Below, in pieces: positions 1 through 7,203 of a stretch of DNA of 64,000 nt (positions within the stretch are counted from its first letter, which is position 1; each line of letters opens with the position of its first letter). The position numbers and the translations under genes are program-made. Origin of the DNA: Bacillota bacterium (GTDB lineage Bacteria > Bacillota > Clostridia > Oscillospirales > Ruminococcaceae); NCBI GenBank assembly GCA_023457355.1, contig JAEWLW010000072.1, positions 20,226 to 84,225 on the forward strand, in the 5' to 3' direction. The notes under the pieces are model-generated. The model was not told the origin of the DNA. It worked only from the letters and a program-made list of their open reading frames with translations, and ran no database searches.

Positions 1-60
1 AGCCTTAAACTGCTTAAAACGGGTAATATCGCCGTGAGTGTCTCCCGTGATATAAATCAT
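1..60 (-). CDS. Metallophosphoesterase, N-terminal fragment (runs off the window)
   Basis: Only the first 20 codons lie in the window. The peptide starts MIYITGDTHGDITRFK, and GDTHGD is the first metal-binding motif (GDxHG) of calcineurin-like metallophosphoesterases, which hydrolyse phosphomono- or diesters at a two-metal centre. An AGGTG ribosome binding site lies 8-10 nt upstream of the ATG. It follows metY by 20 nt on the same strand, so it is probably co-transcribed with it. The substrate cannot be told from this fragment. Confidence 0.7.
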   Translation of the reverse strand, partial: MIYITGDTHGDITRFKQFKA

Positions 61-80
61 GTCTGATCACACCTGTGTCG

Positions 81-1376
81 TTATTTTTTCGCAGCCGCAA
101 TCGCTGTGTCCAGATCGGCCAGAATGTCCGCAACATCCTCAAGTCCGACCGAAAGGCGAATTGTCTGCGGGGTAATGCCGGAGCGCACAAGCTGTTCGTC
201 CGAAAGCTGGCTGTGGGTTGTGGTGGCGGGGTGAATAACCATCGAGCGCGCATCGCCCACATTCGCCACATTCATCAATAATTGGAGCGCGTCGATGAAC
301 TTTGCGCCCGTCTCGCGGGTGCCCTTCAGGCCGAAGGTCATCACGCCGCCCGCACCGTTGGGCAGATATTTCTGCGCCAGCGCGCAATAGGGGCTGGCTT
401 CCAGCGCGGGATAGTTGACAAATTCAATATCGGGATGCTGCGCCAGATGCTGTGCAACCGCCAGCGCATTATCGGAATGTTTTCTCATGCGCAGCGATAG
501 TGTCTCAATACCGTTTAAGCACATGAAGGCGTTAAAAGGCGAGAGGCAGGCGCCGATGTCGCGCAAAATCAGCGCGCGCAGGCGGGTGGCAAACGCCACG
601 TTGCCAAAATCCCTGGCGAACACCATGCCATGATAACTGACGTCGGGGTTATTGTACTGGGGAAAGCGCGGGTTCCCCTCAAATTTGAAGGTGCCGGCAT
701 CCACCGCGATGCCGCACATCACTGTGCCGTTTCCGCTTAAAAACTTGGTTGCGGAATGGATGACAATATCCGCGCCGTGCGCAATCGGGCGGCAAAGCGC
801 CGGTGTGGTAAAGGTTGAATCAACGATCATCGGGATGCCGTGCCGGTGCGCGATCGCCGCAATAGCCTCAATATCCGCCACATTTGCATTGGGGTTGCCA
901 ACCACCTCGACAAAAAAAGCTTTTGTCTTATCGGTGATAGCGCTTTCCCATTCCTCCAGACGGGCGGGGTCGACAAATTTGGTCCTGATGCCGAGATTGC
1001 CCAGCGTGACGCCCATCATATTGATGGCGCCGCCATAGATGCAGATGGAAGAAACAATTTCGTCCCCGGCCTGTGCCAGATTTAAAAATGTGCTGAACAT
1101 GACGCCGTGCCCGGAGCTCATCGCGACGGCGGCAACACCGCCGTCCAACGCGGCCACACGCTTTTCAAGCACATCCACCGTGGGGTTTGAAAGGCGGGTG
1201 TAGATGTTTCCTGCCGCTTTCAGTTCAAAAAGCTGTTTGGCGTGTTCCACACTCTCAAACGCGTAGGCATTGGTCATATAGAGCGGCGGTGCCACCGAAT
1301 GCTGGTCGCTGTCGGGCTGATAGCCGGCGCGTACCGCAAGTGTATCAAAGCCAAAGTTTTTTTCTGCGTTTGCCAT
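81..1376 (-). CDS. metY: O-acetylhomoserine sulfhydrylase (aminocarboxypropyltransferase)
   Basis: This 431-residue protein belongs to the Cys/Met-metabolism PLP enzymes (fold type I). It condenses O-acetylhomoserine with sulfide (or methanethiol) to give homocysteine (or methionine) in the cytosol. The PLP-lysine motif SATKFLSGNGT is visible with the lysine near residue 211. The opening FDTLAVRAGYQPD and the length of about 430 residues are typical of MetY rather than of the shorter MetB/MetC (about 380-400). The ATG is preceded by GGGAGG. It is divergent from the DacF-like gene across a 90-bp gap. Homocysteine made here would feed the metF/metH genes at the other end of the window. No SAM riboswitch or T-box is seen upstream. 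Some paralogues act as methionine gamma-lyases, so the exact reaction is inferred. Confidence 0.9.
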   Translation of the reverse strand: MANAEKNFGFDTLAVRAGYQPDSDQHSVAPPLYMTNAYAFESVEHAKQLFELKAAGNIYTRLSNPTVDVLEKRVAALDGGVAAVAMSSGHGVMFSTFLNLAQAGDEIVSSICIYGGAINMMGVTLGNLGIRTKFVDPARLEEWESAITDKTKAFFVEVVGNPNANVADIEAIAAIAHRHGIPMIVDSTFTTPALCRPIAHGADIVIHSATKFLSGNGTVMCGIAVDAGTFKFEGNPRFPQYNNPDVSYHGMVFARDFGNVAFATRLRALILRDIGACLSPFNAFMCLNGIETLSLRMRKHSDNALAVAQHLAQHPDIEFVNYPALEASPYCALAQKYLPNGAGGVMTFGLKGTRETGAKFIDALQLLMNVANVGDARSMVIHPATTTHSQLSDEQLVRSGITPQTIRLSVGLEDVADILADLDTAIAAAKK

Positions 1377-1467
1377 AGAAAAACCTCCCGTATCGGTTTA
1401 AAAAAAGCTTGTCTTTTGCTATAATAAATTTGTACATACCATCATATCACATTTGGAGGAGATTTTC

Positions 1468-2802
1468 ATGAAAAAGTTTGCCACTTTTTGCATCGCGTCA
1501 CTCCTCTGCCTCGCAACACTTTGCACGCAGATATCCGCAGCGTCCTACAACCCCACTTTTGACCCGGCTGCACAGGCGGTTTATCTGATAAATCTGGACA
1601 GCGAGATGACCATCTACGAGAAAGATTCCGATAAAAAAGTGGAGCCTTCTTCGCTGGCGCAGCTGATGACCGTTGTTCTCGCATTGGAAAACGTCAAAGC
1701 GCCCGCCCAGGAAACGGTAACGATGAAGAGCTATATTCAGGACGAGATGTACCGCCAGAACGTCAGGCTGGGGGGCATTCGGCTGGCAGGCCTTTATAAA
1801 AACGAAGAAATATCGGTTGAAAAACTGATGTATGCCGTTATGCTGCGCGACGCCAATGAGGCCGCCATGATGCTGGCCGACTATATCGGCGACGGTTCGG
1901 TTCCGTATTTTGTGGAGCTGATGAACAAACGCGCGGCCGAGCTGGGCATGACCAACACCCATTTTACCAGCCCGCACGGACTGCCCGACCCCGAAAGCTA
2001 CACCACCGCCCAGGATATGGCGCTTCTGGCCAAACACGCCATGACACTGCCCGGCTTTTCAGACCTGATTGCCGTGACTGCTTATGACGGCGGCCCCACC
2101 AATATCAACGAGCATTTGAACTGGAGCAGCACCAACCGTATGCTGGTGAGCAGTTCGCCCTATTATAACCGCTTTGTCTCGGGCATCAAAAGCGGCTACC
2201 ACAATACGCTGGGTTCCTATGCCGTCTCGCTGGCCAAGCGCGACGGGTACAGCTATCTGCTGGTTGTGCTGGCCAGCACCGGCATGGACGAAGCCGGCAA
2301 GGATAATTCGCTGTTTTCGGTCTTTGAGGAATCCAACCGCCTTTACGGCTGGGCGTTTGATACTTTCAGGGTTAAAACCCTGCTGGAAAAGGGCAAGAAC
2401 TTCGGCGAGGTGCCGTTGAAACTTTCCTGGGGCAAAGACTTTTTGCGCATCATGAGCGCGGATAACTTTACTGCGCTCATTCCTGACGCGATCGAATCTT
2501 CCAGCATTCAGTATACCCTAGATTTGCCCGACTACGTCAATGCCCCCATCAAAAAAGGGGATTTAATCGGGCAGGTGCGTTTAATTCTGGCCGATGAGCA
2601 GATCGGCGTGGTCGGCGTGGTCGCGGCCGAGGATGCCGATGTCTCTCGCGCGCTGCTGCTGTTGGAAACGCTGCTGGGCGTGACAAGAACCTTCTGGTTT
2701 AAGTTTATTTTCATTCTGCTGATTGTCCTGATATTGATTTATATTGCGCTGATGATTATCCGCAACCGCAACCGCCGGCGCTATCGCGGGACGGGGCGGT
2801 AA
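1468..2802 (+). CDS. DacF/PBP5-like D,D-carboxypeptidase homologue with degenerate catalytic motifs
   Basis: A 444-residue exported protein of the serine-type D-Ala-D-Ala carboxypeptidase family (peptidase S11). It has an N-terminal signal peptide (MKKFATFCIASLLCLATL), an S11 domain to about residue 300, a C-terminal beta-rich domain and a final membrane helix (about 409-431) followed by an Arg-rich tail, so it should sit on the outer face of the membrane. The family needs SxxK, SxN and KTG. Here the first motif reads S62-L-A-Q65, without the general-base lysine, and the second reads D128-A-N130, without the serine; only KSG (241-243) is kept. It is therefore probably not an active carboxypeptidase, but it may bind peptidoglycan stems or a partner. 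ATG 1468 was chosen because GGAGGA at 1455-1460 is well spaced from it; the in-frame TTG at 1453 lies before this site. Confidence 0.85.
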   Translation: MKKFATFCIASLLCLATLCTQISAASYNPTFDPAAQAVYLINLDSEMTIYEKDSDKKVEPSSLAQLMTVVLALENVKAPAQETVTMKSYIQDEMYRQNVRLGGIRLAGLYKNEEISVEKLMYAVMLRDANEAAMMLADYIGDGSVPYFVELMNKRAAELGMTNTHFTSPHGLPDPESYTTAQDMALLAKHAMTLPGFSDLIAVTAYDGGPTNINEHLNWSSTNRMLVSSSPYYNRFVSGIKSGYHNTLGSYAVSLAKRDGYSYLLVVLASTGMDEAGKDNSLFSVFEESNRLYGWAFDTFRVKTLLEKGKNFGEVPLKLSWGKDFLRIMSADNFTALIPDAIESSSIQYTLDLPDYVNAPIKKGDLIGQVRLILADEQIGVVGVVAAEDADVSRALLLLETLLGVTRTFWFKFIFILLIVLILIYIALMIIRNRNRRRYRGTGR

Positions 2803-2822
2803 GCCACAAAAAGGAGTTTAAC

Positions 2823-3749
2823 ATGGATTGGACCGAGCTGACGATAACCGTTCCCACGGCGCAGGCTGAAGAGGCCTGCGCCATCGCACAGATGGCCGCG
2901 GGAGGCGGCATCTATCTGGAGGATTACTCCGACCTCGAAGAAAAAACGCTGGAAATCGCCCACATTGATTTGATTGACGAAGCACTGGTTCAAAAAGACC
3001 GCAGCAAGGCGATCATTCATCTTTATTTGTCGCCGGGACAAGCCCCTGCCGAAACGCTTGCCTATATCGGCAGCCGGTTGGAGCACTGCGGCATCCCTTT
3101 TAGTGCCGCCACTGCCGGCGTGCGCGAGGAGGACTGGGCGAATGCATGGAAGACCTATTACCACGCCATTGCGCTCTCAGATAAGCTTGCCATCTGCCCT
3201 TCATGGGAGCAATATACCCCGGCGCCTGGGCAGAAGGTCATTTGTTTGGACCCCGGCATGGCATTTGGCACCGGCACGCATGAAACCACCCGGCTGTGTC
3301 TCTCGCTGCTGGAAGAGGTTCTGCACCCGGGCATGAGCATGCTCGACGTCGGTTGCGGCAGCGGTATTTTAGCTATCTGCGCAAAACTTCTGGGCAGCGG
3401 GCGCACCGTCGGCGTCGATATCGACGAGGTGGCCGTCCGGGTTGCCAATGAGAACGCTGCCCTCAACGGCTGCGACGATATTGAGATTCTGTGTGGGGAT
3501 CTGGCAACCGATATTGAGGGCGCTTTTGACGTCATCTGCGCCAACATTGTGGCCGACGCTATTTTGCGCCTGGCAAAGGACCTGCCCGCGTTAATGCACA
3601 AAAAGAGCGTCTGCATCGTCTCCGGTATTATTGATACCCGCTGCGCCGAGGTGGAGCAGGGCCTGATTGCCGCGGGGCTGACCCCCGTGCACAAGGCGCT
3701 GCAAAACGGCTGGGCTGCCATCGCCTGCCAAAAGGCGGTGGTGGTGTAA
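2823..3749 (+). CDS. prmA: Ribosomal protein L11 methyltransferase
   Basis: A 308-residue class I SAM-dependent methyltransferase that methylates ribosomal protein L11. The N-terminal substrate-recognition domain (to about 110) is followed by the characteristic DPGMAFGTGTHETT stretch (143-156) and the SAM motif LDVGCGSG (174-181); NIVAD near residue 240 is the catalytic NxxAD-type segment. The AAGGAG site lies just before the ATG. It is followed after one nucleotide by rsmE, a pairing common in Firmicutes, where it often lies near dnaJ (not seen here). Translation is probably coupled with rsmE. Confidence 0.95.
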   Translation: MDWTELTITVPTAQAEEACAIAQMAAGGGIYLEDYSDLEEKTLEIAHIDLIDEALVQKDRSKAIIHLYLSPGQAPAETLAYIGSRLEHCGIPFSAATAGVREEDWANAWKTYYHAIALSDKLAICPSWEQYTPAPGQKVICLDPGMAFGTGTHETTRLCLSLLEEVLHPGMSMLDVGCGSGILAICAKLLGSGRTVGVDIDEVAVRVANENAALNGCDDIEILCGDLATDIEGAFDVICANIVADAILRLAKDLPALMHKKSVCIVSGIIDTRCAEVEQGLIAAGLTPVHKALQNGWAAIACQKAVVV

Positions 3750-3750
3750 T

Positions 3751-4473
3751 ATGCCGCGGTTTTTCGTTGACGGCCTGGCTGAGACGGTGGTTATCACCGG
3801 CGAGGATGCCCGCCACATTTCAAAGTCGCTGCGCATGGCGGCGGGGGAGGCGCTCACCCTCTGCGACGGCAGGGGGTGTGAAGCGCAGGGCGTAATTGCC
3901 AGCCTGTCGCCCGACGCCGTTTCGGTCCGCCTTGGCGAAGCCGCCGTTTGCGCCGCCGAACCCGAAACAAAGGTCAGCCTTTATCTGGCCCTCTCAAAAG
4001 GCGATAAAATGGAGCTGGTGGTACAAAAAGCGGTCGAGCTCGGCGCTGCCGAAATTGTATTGTTCCTCTCTTCGCGTTGCATTTCGCGCCCTAAAGGGGA
4101 CGATGCCGCAAAAAAAGTGCTGCGTTTGCAGAAAATTGCACACGAGGCAGCAAAACAGTGCGGCCGGGGCATTTTGCCGCCTGTTCGCGGCATTATCGCC
4201 TTTTCACAGGCGCTTGGCGAAACGCAGCAATTTGACCGCCGTTTGATACTATATGAGGGAGTGTGTGAACCGCTGCGGCAGCAGCTGCCAAAACGCGGCG
4301 CGTCGGTCGCGCTGTTTATCGGCAGTGAAGGCGGCTTTTCGCCGGAGGAAATCGCGCAGGCTCAAAATAGCGGTGTGTGCGCCGCATCGCTCGGCAAGCG
4401 CATTTTAAGATGCGAAACGGCACCCATTGCGGCGCTGGCCGCCGTGATGTTCGCTTTGGGTGAAATGGATTAG
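3751..4473 (+). CDS. rsmE: 16S rRNA (uracil1498-N3)-methyltransferase
   Basis: A 240-residue SPOUT-family RNA methyltransferase, usual length for RsmE, which methylates N3 of U1498 in helix 44 of 16S rRNA. An N-terminal PUA-like domain (1-70) is followed by the knotted SAM-binding domain with its two signatures GSEGG (191-195) and LGKRILRCETA (214-224). The ATG follows the prmA stop by one nucleotide, so the two genes are almost certainly one operon. No terminator is seen directly after it; the 140 bp before the next gene are AT-rich and may hold that gene's promoter. Confidence 0.95.
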   Translation: MPRFFVDGLAETVVITGEDARHISKSLRMAAGEALTLCDGRGCEAQGVIASLSPDAVSVRLGEAAVCAAEPETKVSLYLALSKGDKMELVVQKAVELGAAEIVLFLSSRCISRPKGDDAAKKVLRLQKIAHEAAKQCGRGILPPVRGIIAFSQALGETQQFDRRLILYEGVCEPLRQQLPKRGASVALFIGSEGGFSPEEIAQAQNSGVCAASLGKRILRCETAPIAALAAVMFALGEMD

Positions 4474-4616
4474 GCTTTTGAGTCGAAAGAACCGGCCGCA
4501 TTAAACGTTCGCATTTCTATATTTCCAAAAGCTTCTATTTATATTACAAGTTTTACAGGAAAAACTATTTGATAAGCGAGATTTTTCCCGCTAAAGTTCC
4601 CAAACGGAGGGGTAAA

Positions 4617-5603
4617 ATGAAACGGAATCTGTTTTTTCTTGCGGCTGTGGCGTTGCTGCTTTCGGCAATGCTGCTAACCAGTGGTTGCGCGGCATGCTCC
4701 CGCGATTTGACGGGCTCATCCATTCCGCCCAGCTCCAGCATGGTGCCCAACCCTGTGCCGTCCACGCCGCCCAGCAGCTCGTCCATCCCAAGCTCCTCGA
4801 TTCCCCCTGGTTCAAGCGGCAGTTCTGCCACATCGTCTGAATTGCCCGCGCTTGCAATGAGTGCCGATTTTTTACAAATCGGCACTCTGAGCAATAAATC
4901 GGTTCTTTGGGGGCCGGGAACACATCAGGATGCGCTGGGACGATCTACTGCCTGTATAGGTCTCCAGCAGCAATACAGCATGTATGATGCGTTTTTTATT
5001 GCGCCTGAAACTCAGAATACCATCACCCTTTCGTTCGACCAAGGCTACGAAAACGGCTATACTGCACCGATTCTCGACGCGCTTAAAGAAAAGGGCGTTC
5101 GGGCAATCTTTTTTTTGACCGGGCATTATGTTCGCAGCCAGCCCGAGCTGGTTCAGCGCATGATTGACGAAGGCCACATATTGGGCAACCATTCCGACAG
5201 CCATAAGGTTTATTGCGAGGAATTGAATATCGAAGAATCGTTTGAAGACGCCAAATGGATGCAGGATTATGTGCGGGATAATTTTAACTATGAAATGCGG
5301 CTGTTTCGTTTTCCAGAGGGAAAATTTTCGGAACAGTCGCTTGCCCTGATGCAGCAGATGGGCTACAAAAGCATCTTCTGGAGCTTTGCCTACAGCGACT
5401 GGGACGTTAAAAACCAGCCGGCGCCCGCCGCCGCATTGGAGAAGATAATAAAGTATCTGCACCCCGGTGAAATTATGCTGCTGCATTCTGTCAGCGCAAC
5501 CAATGCTGAGATTTTACCGCAGCTCATTGACGCCATGCGGGATAAAGGATATACCGTCGGCCCGTTTGAAGCTATTGACCAACCACCCCTGAATCAACAA
5601 TAG
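4617..5603 (+). CDS. PdaA-like polysaccharide deacetylase lipoprotein
   Basis: A 328-residue lipoprotein: signal peptide with lipobox LTSGC (lipidated C24), then a Ser/Pro-rich linker (about 30-75) that would hold the enzyme away from the membrane, then a NodB/CE4 deacetylase domain (about 125-325). Motif 1 reads SFDQGYENGYT (D141), the form seen in PdaA, the delta-lactam-forming N-acetylmuramate deacetylase of the spore cortex, rather than the TFDDGP of chitin deacetylases. Motif 2 is NHSDSH (191-196), with the metal histidines H192 and H196. The later motif reads FRFPEGKFSE where PdaA usually has RPPRG. A cortex-modification role is inferred. ATG 4617 is chosen because CGGAGGGG precedes it by 5 nt. 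Confidence 0.85.
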   Translation: MKRNLFFLAAVALLLSAMLLTSGCAACSRDLTGSSIPPSSSMVPNPVPSTPPSSSSIPSSSIPPGSSGSSATSSELPALAMSADFLQIGTLSNKSVLWGPGTHQDALGRSTACIGLQQQYSMYDAFFIAPETQNTITLSFDQGYENGYTAPILDALKEKGVRAIFFLTGHYVRSQPELVQRMIDEGHILGNHSDSHKVYCEELNIEESFEDAKWMQDYVRDNFNYEMRLFRFPEGKFSEQSLALMQQMGYKSIFWSFAYSDWDVKNQPAPAAALEKIIKYLHPGEIMLLHSVSATNAEILPQLIDAMRDKGYTVGPFEAIDQPPLNQQ

Positions 5604-5610
5604 ATATTAT

Positions 5611-5634
5611 CGAATCTCCGATTCAGGAGATTCG
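5611..5634. terminator. Hairpin after the PdaA-like gene
   Basis: A 9-bp perfect stem (CGAATCTCC with GGAGATTCG) around a 6-nt loop, 8 nt after the stop codon. It lacks a T-run, so it may protect the 3' end of the mRNA rather than terminate alone. Confidence 0.4.
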
Positions 5635-5728
5635 GGCGGCTGGCACCCGCCAAAGACGATGATGGTGAATGGCGGAAACGCTCCGTCAAGATAACGCCCG
5701 TTTTATTGGCGGTTCATATTCATTTAAA

Positions 5729-5770
5729 GAAAAAAGCAGGGCTGCACGATTTGTGCCGCCCTGCTTTTTG
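5729..5770 (-). terminator. Rho-independent terminator of the 136-aa protein gene
   Basis: On the minus strand, GCAGGGC pairs with GCCCTGC around a 15-nt loop and is followed by TTTTTTC. It lies just after the stop codon of the gene at 5777-6187. Confidence 0.75.
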
Positions 5771-5776
5771 ATGCGG

Positions 5777-6187
5777 TTATTCTTTTTCTTCTGCGGGTTG
5801 TGCCGGCTCGGTTTCCTCAACTTCTTCTTTAACCTCTTGGGCCTCAACAACCGGCGCGGTGTCATCCGCCGCAAAGTCCGTGGCAACACTATATTCCACA
5901 GCATCGCGCTCGTTCTTGTGCTGCTCAATTTCGAGGTCCAGGTCGGCAATCTGTTTGACCAGCACGTCAATATCGCGGCAATAATCCAGCAGCTCTTCCG
6001 GCATAGTTTCACCGGCCTTGACTTTGCTGTAGCAATACCGTCCAATCGCTGCGTAGACCCCTTCTATCTGGCGTTCAAGCCCGGCTCTGTCAATGCCCAG
6101 CTTTGCAATTTGAACCTGCTCGCCGGCCTTTTTTGCGGTGGTGGAAGCAATGTTGCCGAGAATTTTACCGAATTTTTCAAATCCCAT
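5777..6187 (-). CDS. Conserved hypothetical coiled-coil protein (136 aa)
   Basis: I do not recognise a named family. The protein has no signal peptide or membrane helix. Residues about 1-40 are Gly/Lys/Ala-rich, residues 40-95 form a likely two-helix coiled coil (GLERQIEGVYAAIGRYCYSK, then DIDVLVKQIADLDLEIEQHK), and the tail after about 105 is strongly acidic (EEVEETEPAQPAEEKE). The central part resembles the small cytosolic helical proteins that in other Firmicutes precede zinc-ribbon domains, but no Cys pairs are present here. It has a good AGGAGG site, its own terminator and a strongly AT-rich upstream region, so it is a monocistronic real gene. Function unknown. Confidence 0.7.
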   Translation of the reverse strand: MGFEKFGKILGNIASTTAKKAGEQVQIAKLGIDRAGLERQIEGVYAAIGRYCYSKVKAGETMPEELLDYCRDIDVLVKQIADLDLEIEQHKNERDAVEYSVATDFAADDTAPVVEAQEVKEEVEETEPAQPAEEKE

Positions 6188-6328
6188 TCCAATATTCCTC
6201 CTTGTTGGTAATCGAGCCGAAAAACCTCTCTTGTTAATTTTTAGTATAGCATATTAAAATTAAAAGTCTACTTTTTTAAATACAACTCTTTTTTAAGAAA
6301 AAGCAAAAAGATCATGAATTAATGTCAG

Positions 6329-7195
6329 TTATTCCACGCCGATCCGCTTCATAAACCGCTCGGTGGAAATGCCGTAAGGCCTGTTGAAACGTCCCAGCGC
6401 CTGCAATACGCCGGTATCGCCGGTGAGGACATTAACTTTTTCACAGCAGGTCAGCATGGCGGTGAATCCCATTTCCTGCAAAATCGGCACTGAATCTTTG
6501 CTGATATACCCGAAAGGATAGGTAAAGGTTGTGGGCACAATACCGCAATACTCTTCAAGCAGCGACTGGGTTTTTCCCACGTCAGTCATCAGCGCCGCGT
6601 AATAATCGGCGTCACTTTCGCCGAGCTTTTTCTTCGCGCCTTTGCGGCCTTTATCCTTCCGGTGCATGTCGTAGGTGTGGTTTCCTATCTCCACACGCCC
6701 CGTTGCGGTCAATTCCTCAATATCCTCCCAGCACAAATACGCATAGGCGGGGTTCGGATCCGGTTTTTGAGCGTAGCATTCACTATAGTTGCCCACTACC
6801 GAAACAACCGCTTTCATATCATATTTTTCCAAAAGCGGCAGCACATAGGTTAAATTGTTGAGGTAACCGTCATCCAGCGTGATGATGATGGGCTTCTCCG
6901 GCAGCGCCTGCCCGGTTAGCACCGCTTGGGCCACCTCCGATACAAACATCGTTGTATAGCCGTGCGCCTTGATATAGGCCAAATCACGTTCGACCGTTTC
7001 GGGCGTGACGGTGTAGGGACCGGCCAGTGATTTATCTTTAAGCACGCTGTGGTACATAATGATCGGCAGCGGTACGCCTTCTGCACCCGCCGCAGTTGAT
7101 ACGGGCAGCGTCACCGCCAGATGCAACAGCAGCCCGGCCATCAGCAGGCAGCATATTGCCCGTGCGCGAATGGAAATACATAAAAATTTCCGCAT
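6329..7195 (-). CDS. Exported polysaccharide deacetylase (YHSV-type)
   Basis: A 288-residue NodB/CE4 family protein with an N-terminal signal or anchor helix (about 12-35). The start IIMYHSV is typical of the subgroup that includes PgaB- and IcaB-like deacetylases. Motif 1 is TLDDGY; the metal histidines lie in GNHTYDMH, spaced H-x4-H as in many clostridial members. It would remove acetyl groups from N-acetylated glycans at the cell surface; the substrate is unknown. Its ribosome binding site (GGCGGGTGAG) overlaps the stop codon of the catalase-like gene directly upstream, so the two genes share an mRNA and perhaps a function at the envelope. Confidence 0.85.
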   Translation of the reverse strand: MRKFLCISIRARAICCLLMAGLLLHLAVTLPVSTAAGAEGVPLPIIMYHSVLKDKSLAGPYTVTPETVERDLAYIKAHGYTTMFVSEVAQAVLTGQALPEKPIIITLDDGYLNNLTYVLPLLEKYDMKAVVSVVGNYSECYAQKPDPNPAYAYLCWEDIEELTATGRVEIGNHTYDMHRKDKGRKGAKKKLGESDADYYAALMTDVGKTQSLLEEYCGIVPTTFTYPFGYISKDSVPILQEMGFTAMLTCCEKVNVLTGDTGVLQALGRFNRPYGISTERFMKRIGVE

Positions 7196-7203
7196 TCAAT
7201 ATC

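Noticed and set aside
1377..1467. SAM riboswitch before metY
   Set aside because: The 90-bp gap is too short and no SAM-I or SAM-II core is present.
5669..6211. 180-codon plus-strand ORF opposite the 136-aa coiled-coil gene
   Set aside because: It runs across the minus-strand terminator and gene; Phe-rich composition is typical of antisense reading of Lys/Glu-rich genes.
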